Shown here piece by piece: positions 28,101 through 36,344 of a stretch of DNA of 64,000 bases (its first letter is position 1; the number at the start of each line of letters is the position of its first letter). The stretch is from Planctomycetaceae bacterium (GTDB taxonomy: Bacteria; Planctomycetota; Planctomycetia; Planctomycetales; Planctomycetaceae). The notes under the pieces are model-generated. The model was not told the DNA's origin and ran no database searches. It saw only the letters and a list, made by a program, of their open reading frames with translations. A program made the translations under genes and the position numbers. The stretch spans positions 62,001-126,000 of the forward strand of contig JACCRE010000240.1 in assembly GCA_013813775.1 (NCBI GenBank), read 5' to 3'.

Positions 28101-28537
28101 ACGATGATCTCGGCGTCAAATTCGGCGCGACCGCCACCATCGGGTTGACCGGTGAGGGTGACAGCGTTGATCCCAAACCCCGGTCCACGCCGGGCGGATA
28201 TCCAAGCCAGGAAATCCTCGTACTTCGTGCCCGCAGGCAACGGAACGACGGTGCCGTCCTCCGGACGCAGGAGTCCGAACGTCGGTCGACTCGCAACTTC
28301 TCCTGCGGGCCGATCTCCTGTCGCGGAATCCTTTCCGTTCGACGGAGAAACCGGGACGGGCAACGTTGTCCTTGTCGTCGGATTCGAAGATTGTCCTACA
28401 GCCGACAGGGGAACTGCCGCAGTAAGGAGAGCAATCGAAGCGACGAGCCGCAGGCCGGCGATGCGGCCATGCCAGACTGCCGTCGCGTCGTGCGGGCGCG
28501 GCGTCACGGCAGTCGATCCCTTCGGAAGAGAGAACAC
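25166..28537 (-). CDS. Very large membrane-anchored envelope protein
   Basis: Not recognised as a named family. This 1123-aa protein has an N-terminal hydrophobic segment near 28-48 (LRLVASIALLTAAVPLSAVGQ), consistent with a signal peptide. A long beta-rich extracytoplasmic body follows. Three closely spaced hydrophobic helices lie near 1000-1080 (SLVVLIGAGTAILVGYAFANGLIV, ALVAVGLAILLTWAFF, AFGLSLVTVAAVVEWLL), and the tail is cytoplasmic, charged and Ser-rich. The start is GTG at 28537. It is convergent with the pseudoprotease gene with only six bases between the stops. The layout fits a periplasmic sensor or adhesion-like protein, but no ligand or enzyme motif can be identified. Confidence 0.7.
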   Translation of the reverse strand: MFSLPKGSTAVTPRPHDATAVWHGRIAGLRLVASIALLTAAVPLSAVGQSSNPTTRTTLPVPVSPSNGKDSATGDRPAGEVASRPTFGLLRPEDGTVVPLPAGTKYEDFLAWISARRGPGFGINAVTLTGQPDGGGRAEFDAEIIVVVHRDDEWVRVPLGFTEATLIGVEHSGTGLASYESFAKDVGYTWSLQGRGEHRLQLKLLVPLSERSGETRLALTTPSNAATTHLSLKLPSDPSVVANGGVVRSTFSAEQQTTVEWVGPGGRVDLGWRPQIAAAQPADLAASTVIVPSVTGKNVQLRAVQKITPSRGQVSSIRTLLPAGFSLEGVTGALYRTYSEDLSENGRIVTVQLSEATGSTFELTYRVNTSLPSGGTFIIEGFSLPDVPPESQSGRVQFERSTGYSITPIDGAEGVQRIEMLEPMPAAVSSAFAFSAQPFRLTVKAEPIPPSFAVTPTLEFHVLPDRLDLDGEFAVEVRKGELREVRLNWPASEWSVSPIRAGPVQEFPRTMDAAAAIEIGVPTTVSSFTVPIRASRPRDDVSDQTTVPIPKLEGTNRQKAEVVSNDAIIDLRFPTNLVVNVTASGEALKPLEDLSKVPSIAEPTDERRMLLIAPANATELVFGVKRLDRQVSASTSVSIQPRGENLHVEERIDYEILYEPSSSLQLMVPESLLTQGLVFFDGAHQPLKATIGERSDGLARVLVDLGAAVLGSFSVTTRFDLTRSVPIGESGQMNLPIVLPVETQSGASLRIAPLRKHVVRVVDPDWILLQSTDQDVQELWVASTPSHSIGIQLEPKSQDDTSSPVVSKMLQRSLVRRDGSVVTYADFRFDRVPRSVAVRFPQGLKPDSISWRGKSLSPTLFADEGDALAELDLEGGSGPPVLAVAYRQTGEPTGLADARSLQTVRLDDGIVRETLWQLALPESQHLFVEPADYEPRFRWGLGGNLLSTRRPAEKIGAWFGSDVPSPSPEFDIGRHYEFMRAGGPKPFTFSSISRSLVVLIGAGTAILVGYAFANGLIVHRRRALVAVGLAILLTWAFFPNQVQIFLPPAAFGLSLVTVAAVVEWLLQRRQDRLSASVPSAVDFVTILPGDGSHSNAPSAIGSEEPTVVRTTRPAEPVGSNHGQ

Positions 28538-28538
28538 T

Positions 28539-28558
28539 GGCCGGAAGGAACTCCGGCC
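28539..28558. promoter_or_regulatory. Perfect hairpin next to the GTG start of the 1123-aa protein
   Basis: GGCCGGA (28539-28545) and TCCGGCC (28552-28558) are exact reverse complements with a six-base loop. They sit one base upstream of the GTG at 28537 on the minus strand. In the mRNA this would put the ribosome site inside a stem. Translational control is possible; chance is also possible in GC-rich DNA. Confidence 0.3.
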
Positions 28559-28609
28559 GCCCGTCCATGATAGGTCGCAAAGTGTGCCCGAGAAAGAACC
28601 AACCGGCGA

Positions 28610-29437
28610 TCATTCGGTCGTGTCGAGAAGTCCGACCACGGCCTGATGCAGGTCTGTTCCGTTTGCGGCGAGCACTTCAGGCCGTTCCAGTTCGAATCGG
28701 CCGCCGTTCAGTGAAGTCACCGTTCCGCCGGCCTCGGTCACGAGCAAGACGCCTGCGGCCATGTCCCAAGGCTTGAGGCTGCTCGACCAGAACGCGTCGA
28801 TCCGGCCGCAGGCGACGTACGCCAGGTTGAGCGCGGCCGATCCCGTGCGCTGCACCGATTCGGCAACAGGCATCGCCTTGAGAAATCGCTTGACGGCGTC
28901 GTCACCTGGGGCGGCACGCCGCGGCAGGCTGGCCACCAGGAATGCGTCGCTAAGGTGGGAGGCACGCGACGGACGGATCGGCGCGTCGTTGAGCTTTGCG
29001 CCACCGCCGGCGGTCGCCGTGAACAACTCATCGCGATTCGGGTCAAAGATCACGCCCGCCAGCGGACGACCATCGAACTCGACGCCGATCGACACGCCAA
29101 AATACGGAAAGCCGTGTACGTAATTCGAGGTGCCGTCGAGAGGATCGATGATCCAGCGGAAGCCGCTCTTGCCATGCCGGACCGTCAAATCCTCCTCGCC
29201 GAGCAGATCATGGTCGGGAAACGCCGACGTCACGATCGAGACGATGGCCGACTGTGCCGCGAGATCGGCCTCCGTCACGAGGTCAGCAGGGCCTTTCTCG
29301 CTGACCGTGAAGCGGTGGGACCACGATCGAAGCACATCACCGGCATCGCGTGCCGCTTTGATTGCGACTTCCAGAACTTTAGCCGCGTCGTTCACGCCGG
29401 TGTGCTCCCTCGATACGCCTTTCGATCCGTCTTCCAC
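28610..29437 (-). CDS. suhB: Inositol-monophosphatase family protein
   Basis: A 275-aa Mg-dependent phosphatase-family protein. Metal-binding motifs are present: GEED near residues 80-83, IIDPLDGTSNYVHGFP (97-112) and PWDMAAGVLLVTEAGG near 222-237. These fit the IMPase/SuhB group; a 3'(2'),5'-bisphosphatase (CysQ) is the alternative. The annotated GTG start at 29437 is uncertain; a second GTG at 29395 would trim 14 residues without touching conserved sequence. No functional link to its neighbours is evident. Confidence 0.85.
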   Translation of the reverse strand: MEDGSKGVSREHTGVNDAAKVLEVAIKAARDAGDVLRSWSHRFTVSEKGPADLVTEADLAAQSAIVSIVTSAFPDHDLLGEEDLTVRHGKSGFRWIIDPLDGTSNYVHGFPYFGVSIGVEFDGRPLAGVIFDPNRDELFTATAGGGAKLNDAPIRPSRASHLSDAFLVASLPRRAAPGDDAVKRFLKAMPVAESVQRTGSAALNLAYVACGRIDAFWSSSLKPWDMAAGVLLVTEAGGTVTSLNGGRFELERPEVLAANGTDLHQAVVGLLDTTE

Positions 29438-29481
29438 GCTGGGCGATCCTGTCGTGACGGTCTTTTGAATTCAACCCAGAT

Positions 29482-29553
29482 GGAGGAGTCAGGATTCAGA
29501 AGACGGAATGTGCTTCACTCCTGTCTTCTGTCTCCTCACTTTTCACTCCACAT
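29482..29553. repeat. Hairpin-forming dispersed repeat upstream of suhB
   Basis: A purine-rich arm (GGAGGAGTCAGGATTCAG then AAGAC) faces a pyrimidine-rich arm (GTCTTCTG, then TCTCCTCACTTTTCACTCC). CAGAAGAC and GTCTTCTG pair exactly, and the rest pairs imperfectly. AGGAGTCAGGATT (29484-29496) also occurs at 7974-7986. The element fills most of the gap between suhB and the dehydrogenase gene. Confidence 0.5.
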
Positions 29554-30514
29554 CATGTCGCAGCGGTTTTCCGGCGAGCCCGGCCAGCAGGTTGTCGGCC
29601 GCGATCTCGGCCATCGCGTCACGCGCCGTCACGGTCGCACTGGCGATATGAGGCGTGATGACGCAATTCGGCAGGCTCAGCAACGGATCGTCGGCCGGAA
29701 GCGGCTCGGGGTCTGTGACGTCAAGTCCGGCGGCGAAGATGTCGCCCCGTTTCAAGGCGTCATACAGATCCTGTTGGACATGCACCGGCCCGCGCGCCGT
29801 GTTCACGAAGATCGCCGTGGCCTTCATCTTCCGGAACGCGGCCGCGTCGAACATGTGCTTCGTCTCGTCGGTCAACGCGCAATGCGCGGAGACGACGTCG
29901 GATTGCGCCAATAACTCATCGAACGGGACTCGCTCGGCCTGCGCTTCCTGTTCGGCCGCGAGATTTCTGCTGCGACCCGCGTAGAGAATCTTCATGCCCC
30001 AGCCGCCTCGCAGCCGGCGGGCCACGGTCGTGCCGATGCGACCCAGACCGACGATGCCCAGCGTTTTGCCGGTCAGCTCCTGTCCCAGAAAACCCAGTGG
30101 CTCCCACGTCAGCCAGTCGCCGTTCCTGATCGAACGCTCCGAAGGCACGACGCATCGCGCCGCCGCCAAGAGCAATGCGACGGCTAGGTCGGCGGTGGCC
30201 TCGGTGAGCACGCCGGGGGTGTTGCCGACCTTGACATCTCGTCGAACCGCTTCGGCCACGTCGATGTTGTTGTAGCCGACCGCGTAATTGCTGACGACTT
30301 TAAGTTGCGGCCCTGCAGCATTCAGAACCTCGGCGTCGATCGTGTCCGAAAGCAGCGTCAAGAGACCGTCGCAGCCCTTCACGCGAAGCAACAACTCCTG
30401 CCTCGACGGCGGCAAGCGTTCCGGCCACACGTCGGCGTCACATTCCGCGCGAATCCGTTCCAGACCGCATTCGGGAATCATGCGCGTGACGAAGACCTTT
30501 GGTCGTGCGGTCAT
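29543..30514 (-). CDS. D-isomer-specific 2-hydroxyacid dehydrogenase (glyoxylate reductase-like)
   Basis: I chose the ATG at 30514 (323 aa), since the family begins RPKVFVTRMIPECGLE. The extra upstream frame to 30595 is not conserved-looking. The NAD(P)-binding motif GIVGLGRIG is at 153-161. Catalytic residues Arg241 (NTARG), Glu270 (DPEPL) and His289 (TPHIASAT) are all present. The N-terminal substrate loop SNYAVGYNNID supports glyoxylate/hydroxypyruvate reductase over phosphoglycerate dehydrogenase, and there is no ACT domain. It could handle two-carbon or three-carbon hydroxyacids. Confidence 0.85.
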   Translation of the reverse strand: MTARPKVFVTRMIPECGLERIRAECDADVWPERLPPSRQELLLRVKGCDGLLTLLSDTIDAEVLNAAGPQLKVVSNYAVGYNNIDVAEAVRRDVKVGNTPGVLTEATADLAVALLLAAARCVVPSERSIRNGDWLTWEPLGFLGQELTGKTLGIVGLGRIGTTVARRLRGGWGMKILYAGRSRNLAAEQEAQAERVPFDELLAQSDVVSAHCALTDETKHMFDAAAFRKMKATAIFVNTARGPVHVQQDLYDALKRGDIFAAGLDVTDPEPLPADDPLLSLPNCVITPHIASATVTARDAMAEIAADNLLAGLAGKPLRHDVE

Positions 30515-30602
30515 TTTTAATGGCGTGGGAGGCAGTCTCAGAACAGCTTCGGGCACGGGGCACGAGCCTCGGATTTTGGCACCGCCGCTCGCCAAATGCC
30601 GT

Positions 30603-31889
30603 TCAGCTTAGAAATGAATGAGGGCGATACTTCGCCGACATCAAGGCGTTCGCCGCGTCGTCGTCGCGAAAAGTCGCCGTTGCCGCGTCGTAGCGAACTT
30701 CACGGCCAAGGCGGTGCGAGATGTTCCCTAGATGGCAGAGTGTCGCCGCACGAATTCCCGTCTCTACCGTCGCGCAAACTTCGTGTCGTGAACGGACGGC
30801 GGCGAGAAAATCGGCGACATGCAATGCCAAGTCCGCACGGCCGTTTTCGCTCATGGATTCCGCGGCGTCATAGACCTTCCAGCCGCCGCGGTCGAGGATC
30901 AACGTTCCTCGCGTGCCGTGGAAGGCGACGCCTGCGCTGCGTCCTTCCGGCGGATGGTTGCTCCACTGGCGATGTTCCCACGTCACCGTCGCGTTTGGAT
31001 ACGTATAGACCGCCTGCAAAACATCGGGCGTCTCCGTCGGCCCGCCTCCGATGCGGGAACCCGACGCCGAAACCCGTTGCGGCAGTTCGACGTCCAAACC
31101 CCACGCGGCGAGGTCGAGCAGCGGCACACCCCATGTGCCGAGCTCGCCTGAGCCGTAGTCCCAGAAGGCGTTCCAGTTTCGATGGAAACGCTGCGGATCG
31201 AACGGACGCTCGGCCGTCGGAGCGAGCCAAGCGGCGTAGTCGGTTCGCGGCGGAGCCTCGAACGGTTCCGAATTCATAACGACGGGGCTGCGGCGATGGA
31301 CGGCCCAGGCCTTGACGAGCGGCACGGTTCCGATGCGGCCACTTCGCACGACCTCGATCGCGTTTCTCACATGCGGCAGCGAACGGTCGAACAGGCCGCT
31401 CTGCACGACACGGCCGAAGCGCCGCGCCGCATCCGCCAAGGCCGCACCTTCAGCGATCGTATGACAGACCGGTGATTCGAGGTAGACGTCCTTCCCCGCC
31501 GTCAAAGCCTCGATGGCGATTGACGCGTGTGAATGATCGGGAGTGGCGACGACGATCGCGTCGATGCGCGGGTGGTCGATGAGTTGACGATATTCGCCGG
31601 TCAAACGCGGGGAGACGCCTGCGGCCGCAAGCTCAGCCGCGGCTCGATCCAACACAGATCCATCGATGTCGCAGACGGCGGCGACGTCGGTGTTCGGCTG
31701 GGCAGCGAACTCCAGTGCGAGCTTCCGGCCTTGCCGACGGACTCCGACGACGCCGATGCGAACGGTTTCAGCCGGCGACGACGCCGAACCAGCGGAAAGT
31801 CCGACGAGACCGGCGGCGAGGCCAGCGGCGTTGCACGCGCTGCGGCCGAGAAACTGCCTGCGGTTCACTCCGGTCGCGGACTGGCTCAT
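30603..31889 (-). CDS. Tat-exported Gfo/Idh/MocA family oxidoreductase
   Basis: I chose the ATG at 31889 (428 aa), since it starts a twin-arginine signal, NRRQFLGRSACNAAGLAAGLVGLSAG. The sequence upstream in frame is not protein-like. A dinucleotide-binding motif follows (IGVVGVRRQGRKLALEF, about 45-61). Then comes the family segment DAIVVATPDHSHASIAIEALTAGKDVYLESP, where the usual EKP is ESP. The C-terminal half is the alpha/beta Gfo/Idh domain. Such exported oxidoreductases are frequent in planctomycetes and are thought to act on sugars in the periplasm. The substrate cannot be inferred here. Confidence 0.88.
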   Translation of the reverse strand: MSQSATGVNRRQFLGRSACNAAGLAAGLVGLSAGSASSPAETVRIGVVGVRRQGRKLALEFAAQPNTDVAAVCDIDGSVLDRAAAELAAAGVSPRLTGEYRQLIDHPRIDAIVVATPDHSHASIAIEALTAGKDVYLESPVCHTIAEGAALADAARRFGRVVQSGLFDRSLPHVRNAIEVVRSGRIGTVPLVKAWAVHRRSPVVMNSEPFEAPPRTDYAAWLAPTAERPFDPQRFHRNWNAFWDYGSGELGTWGVPLLDLAAWGLDVELPQRVSASGSRIGGGPTETPDVLQAVYTYPNATVTWEHRQWSNHPPEGRSAGVAFHGTRGTLILDRGGWKVYDAAESMSENGRADLALHVADFLAAVRSRHEVCATVETGIRAATLCHLGNISHRLGREVRYDAATATFRDDDAANALMSAKYRPHSFLS

Positions 31890-31989
31890 GCGTCGCTTTT
31901 CCGTGTTCTCGCCTGCGTCGTCCTCAAGTATAACCCGAAGCCGGTGCCAAGGCATCCGCCTCGTGCAATTCGATCTCGAAGAGTGCCGT

Positions 31990-32202
31990 ATGACAATCCG
32001 CCCGCTTGCGGAACGACTTGTGATCGCGACCGAAGTATGCTTGGCAGGATTGGTCGCGGCGGGGGCTCTCTCAGTCCTTCTTTGGCGACTTGGCGATCCT
32101 ACAGGAACGCTTTGGGCGACCCGCGCCGGCGTGTTCTTCGTCGCCGCCACGATCGCCGTCACGGCGACCATTTGTCTTGCTCAAAGGCTCCAGAACGAAT
32201 GA
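31990..32202 (+). CDS. Small two-TM membrane protein
   Basis: A 70-aa gene divergent from the Gfo/Idh gene. The ATG at 31990 is preceded by GAAGAG at good distance. The protein has two hydrophobic helices (LVIATEVCLAGLVAAGALSVLLW and RAGVFFVAATIAVTATICLA), separated by a short LGDPTGTLWAT loop, and a polar tail RLQNE. This clean layout is unlikely for a random frame. No family assigned. It is convergent with purL, with 70 bases between them. Confidence 0.6.
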   Translation: MTIRPLAERLVIATEVCLAGLVAAGALSVLLWRLGDPTGTLWATRAGVFFVAATIAVTATICLAQRLQNE

Positions 32203-32272
32203 ATCTCAATTCCCGTCATCAGCATGCCACATCGTAAGGACACGGCTCCCAGCAACCTTGGCGAGACATGTG

Positions 32273-35179
32273 TTATGTCCAGTCGAACGGTCGCTGCCAC
32301 GCCTCTTTGAGATCGGCGAGCTTCGAGTCGATCACCGTCGCGCCTTGTCCGCCCCGCACTCGGAGCCGGTCATCTGCGTCGACGGTTCCGATCCTCGAGC
32401 AGGGTAAATCTGTGAAGGCCGACTCGAACGCCTTGGCGTTCTCGGGGGTGACTTCGACGGCGAAACGGGTGTTGCTTTCCGAGAACAGTAGCGAACCGTC
32501 CGGCAGGCCCGTGGCCGCGAGCGGAGCGAGATCGATCTCAACGCCGAATCCTCCGGCGAAGGCCATTTCAGCGAGCGAGACGGCGAGCCCGCCTTCGCTG
32601 AGGTCGTGGCAACTGCGAACGAGTCGCTGCCGGATCGCCGAGTGCAAAGCGGTGAAGATGCGGCGAGAGCGGCCAGCGTCGAGCGTCGGAACCTGACCGC
32701 CAGCCAGTCCGTTGACGAGCGCGAAGTGGCTTCCGCCGAGTTCGTCGCGCGTCTCGCCGATGAGAAAGATCGGGTTTCCGGGCCGCTTCAGGTCCATTGT
32801 GACGGCGTGAGCCACATCGTCGATCTGGCCGAGGGCGCTGATGAGCAATGACTGCGGAATCGCGACGGTCTGGCGTGCTCCGTCGGCGTCCGTGTAAGAA
32901 AACTCGTTGTTCAAACTGTCTTTGCCGCTGATGAACGGCGTGCCATACGCCACGGCGACTTCTTGGCAGGCCAACGCGGCACGCACCAGCGATCCCAGCG
33001 TCTCGGGCCGCTCGGTGTTGCCCCAGCAGAAGTTGTCGAGGATCGCGATGCGTGACGGATCGGCTCCGACGGCCACGCTGTTACGAACCGCTTCGTCGAT
33101 CGCGGCAGCCGCCATCCAGTACGGGTCGAGATCGCCGTACCGGGGATTCATGCCGCAACTGACCACGAGTCCGCGGCGCGACTTGAGATCGGGACGGACG
33201 ACGGCGGCATCCGAGGGACCGTCTTCCTTCACGCCAACGAACGGCTTCACGACGCTGCCCGATTGAACCTCGTGATCGTACTGCCGGACGACCCATTCCT
33301 TGCTGCACACGTTCCAACTCGACAGGATCGCTCGCAGGTCGTCGTCGAACCGCGACTTCGCAGGAAGCGTGAATGGTAAAGATTTCGGCGGTGCATAAGT
33401 GGCCTCCCGAACGACGGGGGGGCGACCATCGTGCAGGAACGACATCTCCAAATCACCGACGGTTCGTCCGCCGTATTTCAGGACCAGCCGCCCGGTGCCG
33501 GTGAAGCGGCCAAGCACCGAAGCCTCGACTCCTTCCGCCTCGCAGAGAGCGATAAGTTCATCGGCCTTGTCGGGCGGAACCGCGAGCACCATGCGTTCTT
33601 GCGCTTCACTGATCCAGATCTCGGTGTAGCTGAGGCCCGCGTACTTCAATGGCGCGCGGTCTAGTTCGACCTCAGCCCCCGTCTTCTCGCCCATCTCGCC
33701 CACGGCGCTGCTGAAGCCGCCGGCGCCGCAATCGGTTACCGCGTGGAACAGCCTGCGGTCGCGGGCGGCGAGCAGTACGTCGGCGAGCATCTTTTCGGTG
33801 ATCGCGTTGCCGATTTGCACGGCACCGCCTGAGACGGTTTCGCTCTCTTCGGTCAACTCCGCCGAGGAGAAGGTCGCTCCATGAATGCCGTCGCGACCGG
33901 TGCGTCCGCCGAGCGCGACGATCAGATCCCCGACCCGCACCTCTTTGTCGCTCATTGCCGCCGGAATCATCGCCACATTGCCGCAGTACACGAGCGGATT
34001 GCCGAGGTATCGCTCGTCGAAATAGACGGCTCCGTTGACGGTCGGAATGCCCATACGGTTCCCGTAATCACGCACACCGGCGACGACGCCGTGCATGACC
34101 GACTGCGGGCTGAGCACGCCGGGCGGAAGATCGCGGTCCGGAAGATCGGGCGGAGCAAAGCAGAAGACGTCGGTATTGCAGACCGGTCTCGCGCCCAACC
34201 CCGTTCCCAACGTGTCGCGGATCACGCCGCCGAGGCCGGTGTTCGCGCCGCCGTAGGGCTCGATGGCGCTCGGGTGATTGTGCGTCTCGACCTTGAAGCA
34301 GACGTTCTGATCGCCCTCGAACTTCACGATGCCGGCGTTGTCCTTGAACACGCTGACGCACCAATCATCGCGGCCGAGGCGCTCGCGAATCGTTTGAGTC
34401 GCCGCGAAGATCGTCTCCTTCAGCATGTTGCCGAACTCGATCGACCGCTGCTCGTCGCGATAGCGAATGCGGCCCGCGAGCGTCTTGTGCGAGCAGTGCT
34501 CGCTCCACGTTTGAGCGACGGTCTCGAGCTCGATGTCGGTCGGATCGCGATCCAGAGATCGAAAGTGATCGCGGATCGTCCGCATCTCCGGCAGGCTCAG
34601 ATAGAACTGCCCATCACGGGACAGGACCGTGAGGGCGGTGTCATCCATCTCGCGTATTGCAATCGCCTTCAACTCGAAGCGGTAGTCCTTTCCGAGCGAG
34701 ATCGAATCGAGTTGCAAGGGGCCTTCGATCACCTCTTCGATGGCGTCGTTCGCAAGCACCTTGCCGCGGACTCGCGCGATGTCGGCCCTATTCGCATCGC
34801 CGTTGAGCCGATAGGTACGCACCGTCGCGACGGCCGAAACGTCGAGTCCGGCCGCGAGCAGAGCTTCGCGGGTGCTGTGGCCGACATTGTCCGTCACGCC
34901 GGGCTTGTACAGGACGTTTAGCAGGCGTTCGCCATCGCGGCCGTTGCGGCTTGACGGCAATGGATGCAGCGTGAACCGTTCGACGACCGGATCGCTCAGC
35001 ACGGCTTCGGAGAGTCGGCGCAGCGTCGCTTCATCGGTCTCCGCCTGGACGAGAAAGGAACGGCCCGTTCGGACGGAACGGATCGATTCCAATCCAAGCG
35101 CGCGCGCGTGGGCGAGCGTTCGCTCTCCTTCTCGATCGACGGAGCCTTCAGCCGGTTGAATCGCAACTTCCCAGAGCAT
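32273..35179 (-). CDS. purL: Phosphoribosylformylglycinamidine synthase PurL with two N-terminal PurS-like domains
   Basis: FGAM synthase, the fourth step of purine biosynthesis. The 968-aa length lies between small PurL (about 730 aa) and the large enterobacterial enzyme (about 1295 aa). Residues about 1-75 resemble PurS ([12 protein letters not shown]... VERFTLHPL). Residues about 85-165 look like a second PurS unit ([23 protein letters not shown]). The catalytic PurL part then starts with [16 protein letters not shown] and includes [23 protein letters not shown] and [18 protein letters not shown]. No glutaminase domain is present, so a separate PurQ is needed. Same strand as tyrA, about 77 bases upstream. 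Confidence 0.92.
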   Translation of the reverse strand: MLWEVAIQPAEGSVDREGERTLAHARALGLESIRSVRTGRSFLVQAETDEATLRRLSEAVLSDPVVERFTLHPLPSSRNGRDGERLLNVLYKPGVTDNVGHSTREALLAAGLDVSAVATVRTYRLNGDANRADIARVRGKVLANDAIEEVIEGPLQLDSISLGKDYRFELKAIAIREMDDTALTVLSRDGQFYLSLPEMRTIRDHFRSLDRDPTDIELETVAQTWSEHCSHKTLAGRIRYRDEQRSIEFGNMLKETIFAATQTIRERLGRDDWCVSVFKDNAGIVKFEGDQNVCFKVETHNHPSAIEPYGGANTGLGGVIRDTLGTGLGARPVCNTDVFCFAPPDLPDRDLPPGVLSPQSVMHGVVAGVRDYGNRMGIPTVNGAVYFDERYLGNPLVYCGNVAMIPAAMSDKEVRVGDLIVALGGRTGRDGIHGATFSSAELTEESETVSGGAVQIGNAITEKMLADVLLAARDRRLFHAVTDCGAGGFSSAVGEMGEKTGAEVELDRAPLKYAGLSYTEIWISEAQERMVLAVPPDKADELIALCEAEGVEASVLGRFTGTGRLVLKYGGRTVGDLEMSFLHDGRPPVVREATYAPPKSLPFTLPAKSRFDDDLRAILSSWNVCSKEWVVRQYDHEVQSGSVVKPFVGVKEDGPSDAAVVRPDLKSRRGLVVSCGMNPRYGDLDPYWMAAAAIDEAVRNSVAVGADPSRIAILDNFCWGNTERPETLGSLVRAALACQEVAVAYGTPFISGKDSLNNEFSYTDADGARQTVAIPQSLLISALGQIDDVAHAVTMDLKRPGNPIFLIGETRDELGGSHFALVNGLAGGQVPTLDAGRSRRIFTALHSAIRQRLVRSCHDLSEGGLAVSLAEMAFAGGFGVEIDLAPLAATGLPDGSLLFSESNTRFAVEVTPENAKAFESAFTDLPCSRIGTVDADDRLRVRGGQGATVIDSKLADLKEAWQRPFDWT

Positions 35180-35256
35180 GACGCGAGGCCAAACGTTCGA
35201 TGTGATGTTGAAGTTTCGATCCTATTGAAAATGGACGTCCCGGCGGGCGAAAAGGC

Positions 35257-36171
35257 CTACTGAAACGTCTCCGCGAACGCCTTGCGCCGGCGTTGACCGT
35301 CGACAAGCAATCGTTCGACCTCTTGAGCGTCGGAAGATGCGAGTGCCGACGAGATCGCCTCGCAACGCTCGATGAAGGCATTCATCTCGGCCGACACAGC
35401 TTCGCGATTGGCAAGCAAGATGCCGGTCCACAATCTGGGATCGCCGCCGGCGATGCGAGTCATGTCACGAAATCCAGACGCGGCGAAATGTTCCTCACCG
35501 TTCGCCAATCCGGCCGCGATGGCCGCCGCGATTGCGTGGGGAACATGGCTTGTTCTCGCCATGATTCGATCATGTTCGGCCGGGGGCATCGTCACGACGT
35601 TGCTGCCAAGACCGCGCCAAAACTCGGCGATGCGTGACACCGCCGATGCGTTCGACATTTCGGTAGGGGTCACGATGCACGTCCGGCCGGCGAACAGTCC
35701 GGCGTCGGCATGCTCGAAACCTTGCTTCTCCGATCCGGCGAGAGGATGCGAACCAACGAAGGCGATGCCGGGTGCCGGTTCAGAGCCGATCTCCGCACAG
35801 ACGGCGACCTTCACACTTCCGGCATCAGTCACGGTGGTTCCCGGCCGCATATATTTCGCGGCGCTACGCACGGCATCTCCGATTCGGTCCACGGGCAAGC
35901 AGCAGACCAGAAGATCGACCTTCGCGGCGGCCCGATAGTCGGTCGAACAGTCGTCGATCAGACCTTCCTCGCGTGCGATTTCCAGGCGACCGGCGGAACG
36001 ACCGAAACCGAGGACAAGACGACAGAGACCGCGTGACTTGACGGCGGCGGCGATCGAACCGCCGATCAAGCCGACTCCGTCGATCCCGAGAGTCTCGATG
36101 CCGACATTCTCGGACCGTGAACCGTTCGCACGGGGAAATGCATTGCCGCTCGTGCCCGTCGCGTTGTCCAT
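35257..36171 (-). CDS. tyrA: Prephenate dehydrogenase
   Basis: Tyrosine biosynthesis: prephenate to 4-hydroxyphenylpyruvate. I chose the ATG at 36171 (304 aa). The frame can extend to a TTG at 36258, but that adds an Arg/Ser-rich stretch without family features. The NAD-binding motif GIDGVGLIGGSI is at 30-40. Family motifs follow: DAGSVKVAV, FVGSHPLAGSEKQGFEHAD and TSHVPHAIAAAIA. No ACT or chorismate mutase domain. It is upstream of purL on the same strand and may share a transcript; the two pathways are not otherwise related. Arogenate dehydrogenase is the alternative. Confidence 0.88.
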   Translation of the reverse strand: MDNATGTSGNAFPRANGSRSENVGIETLGIDGVGLIGGSIAAAVKSRGLCRLVLGFGRSAGRLEIAREEGLIDDCSTDYRAAAKVDLLVCCLPVDRIGDAVRSAAKYMRPGTTVTDAGSVKVAVCAEIGSEPAPGIAFVGSHPLAGSEKQGFEHADAGLFAGRTCIVTPTEMSNASAVSRIAEFWRGLGSNVVTMPPAEHDRIMARTSHVPHAIAAAIAAGLANGEEHFAASGFRDMTRIAGGDPRLWTGILLANREAVSAEMNAFIERCEAISSALASSDAQEVERLLVDGQRRRKAFAETFQ

Positions 36172-36344
36172 CGCGGCGGCATTGTAGGAGGGGCGACAAC
36201 GTGATTCTAGGCTCCGTCGGAAAAGCCTGACGGCTTGCGACGGTGGCGACCTTTCCAAAACTTAGGGTGAGTGCTTTACTGCGGTCTGAATTCGCTCCAG
36301 TGCTAACGCCGATATCGGCACGCGTCCCGTCAACAGCGACACGT

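Noticed and set aside
27155-28570. 471-aa plus-strand frame
   Set aside because: Antisense to the 1123-aa protein, extremely Arg-rich, no start-site support.
33881-34921. 346-aa plus-strand frame
   Set aside because: Antisense shadow of purL.
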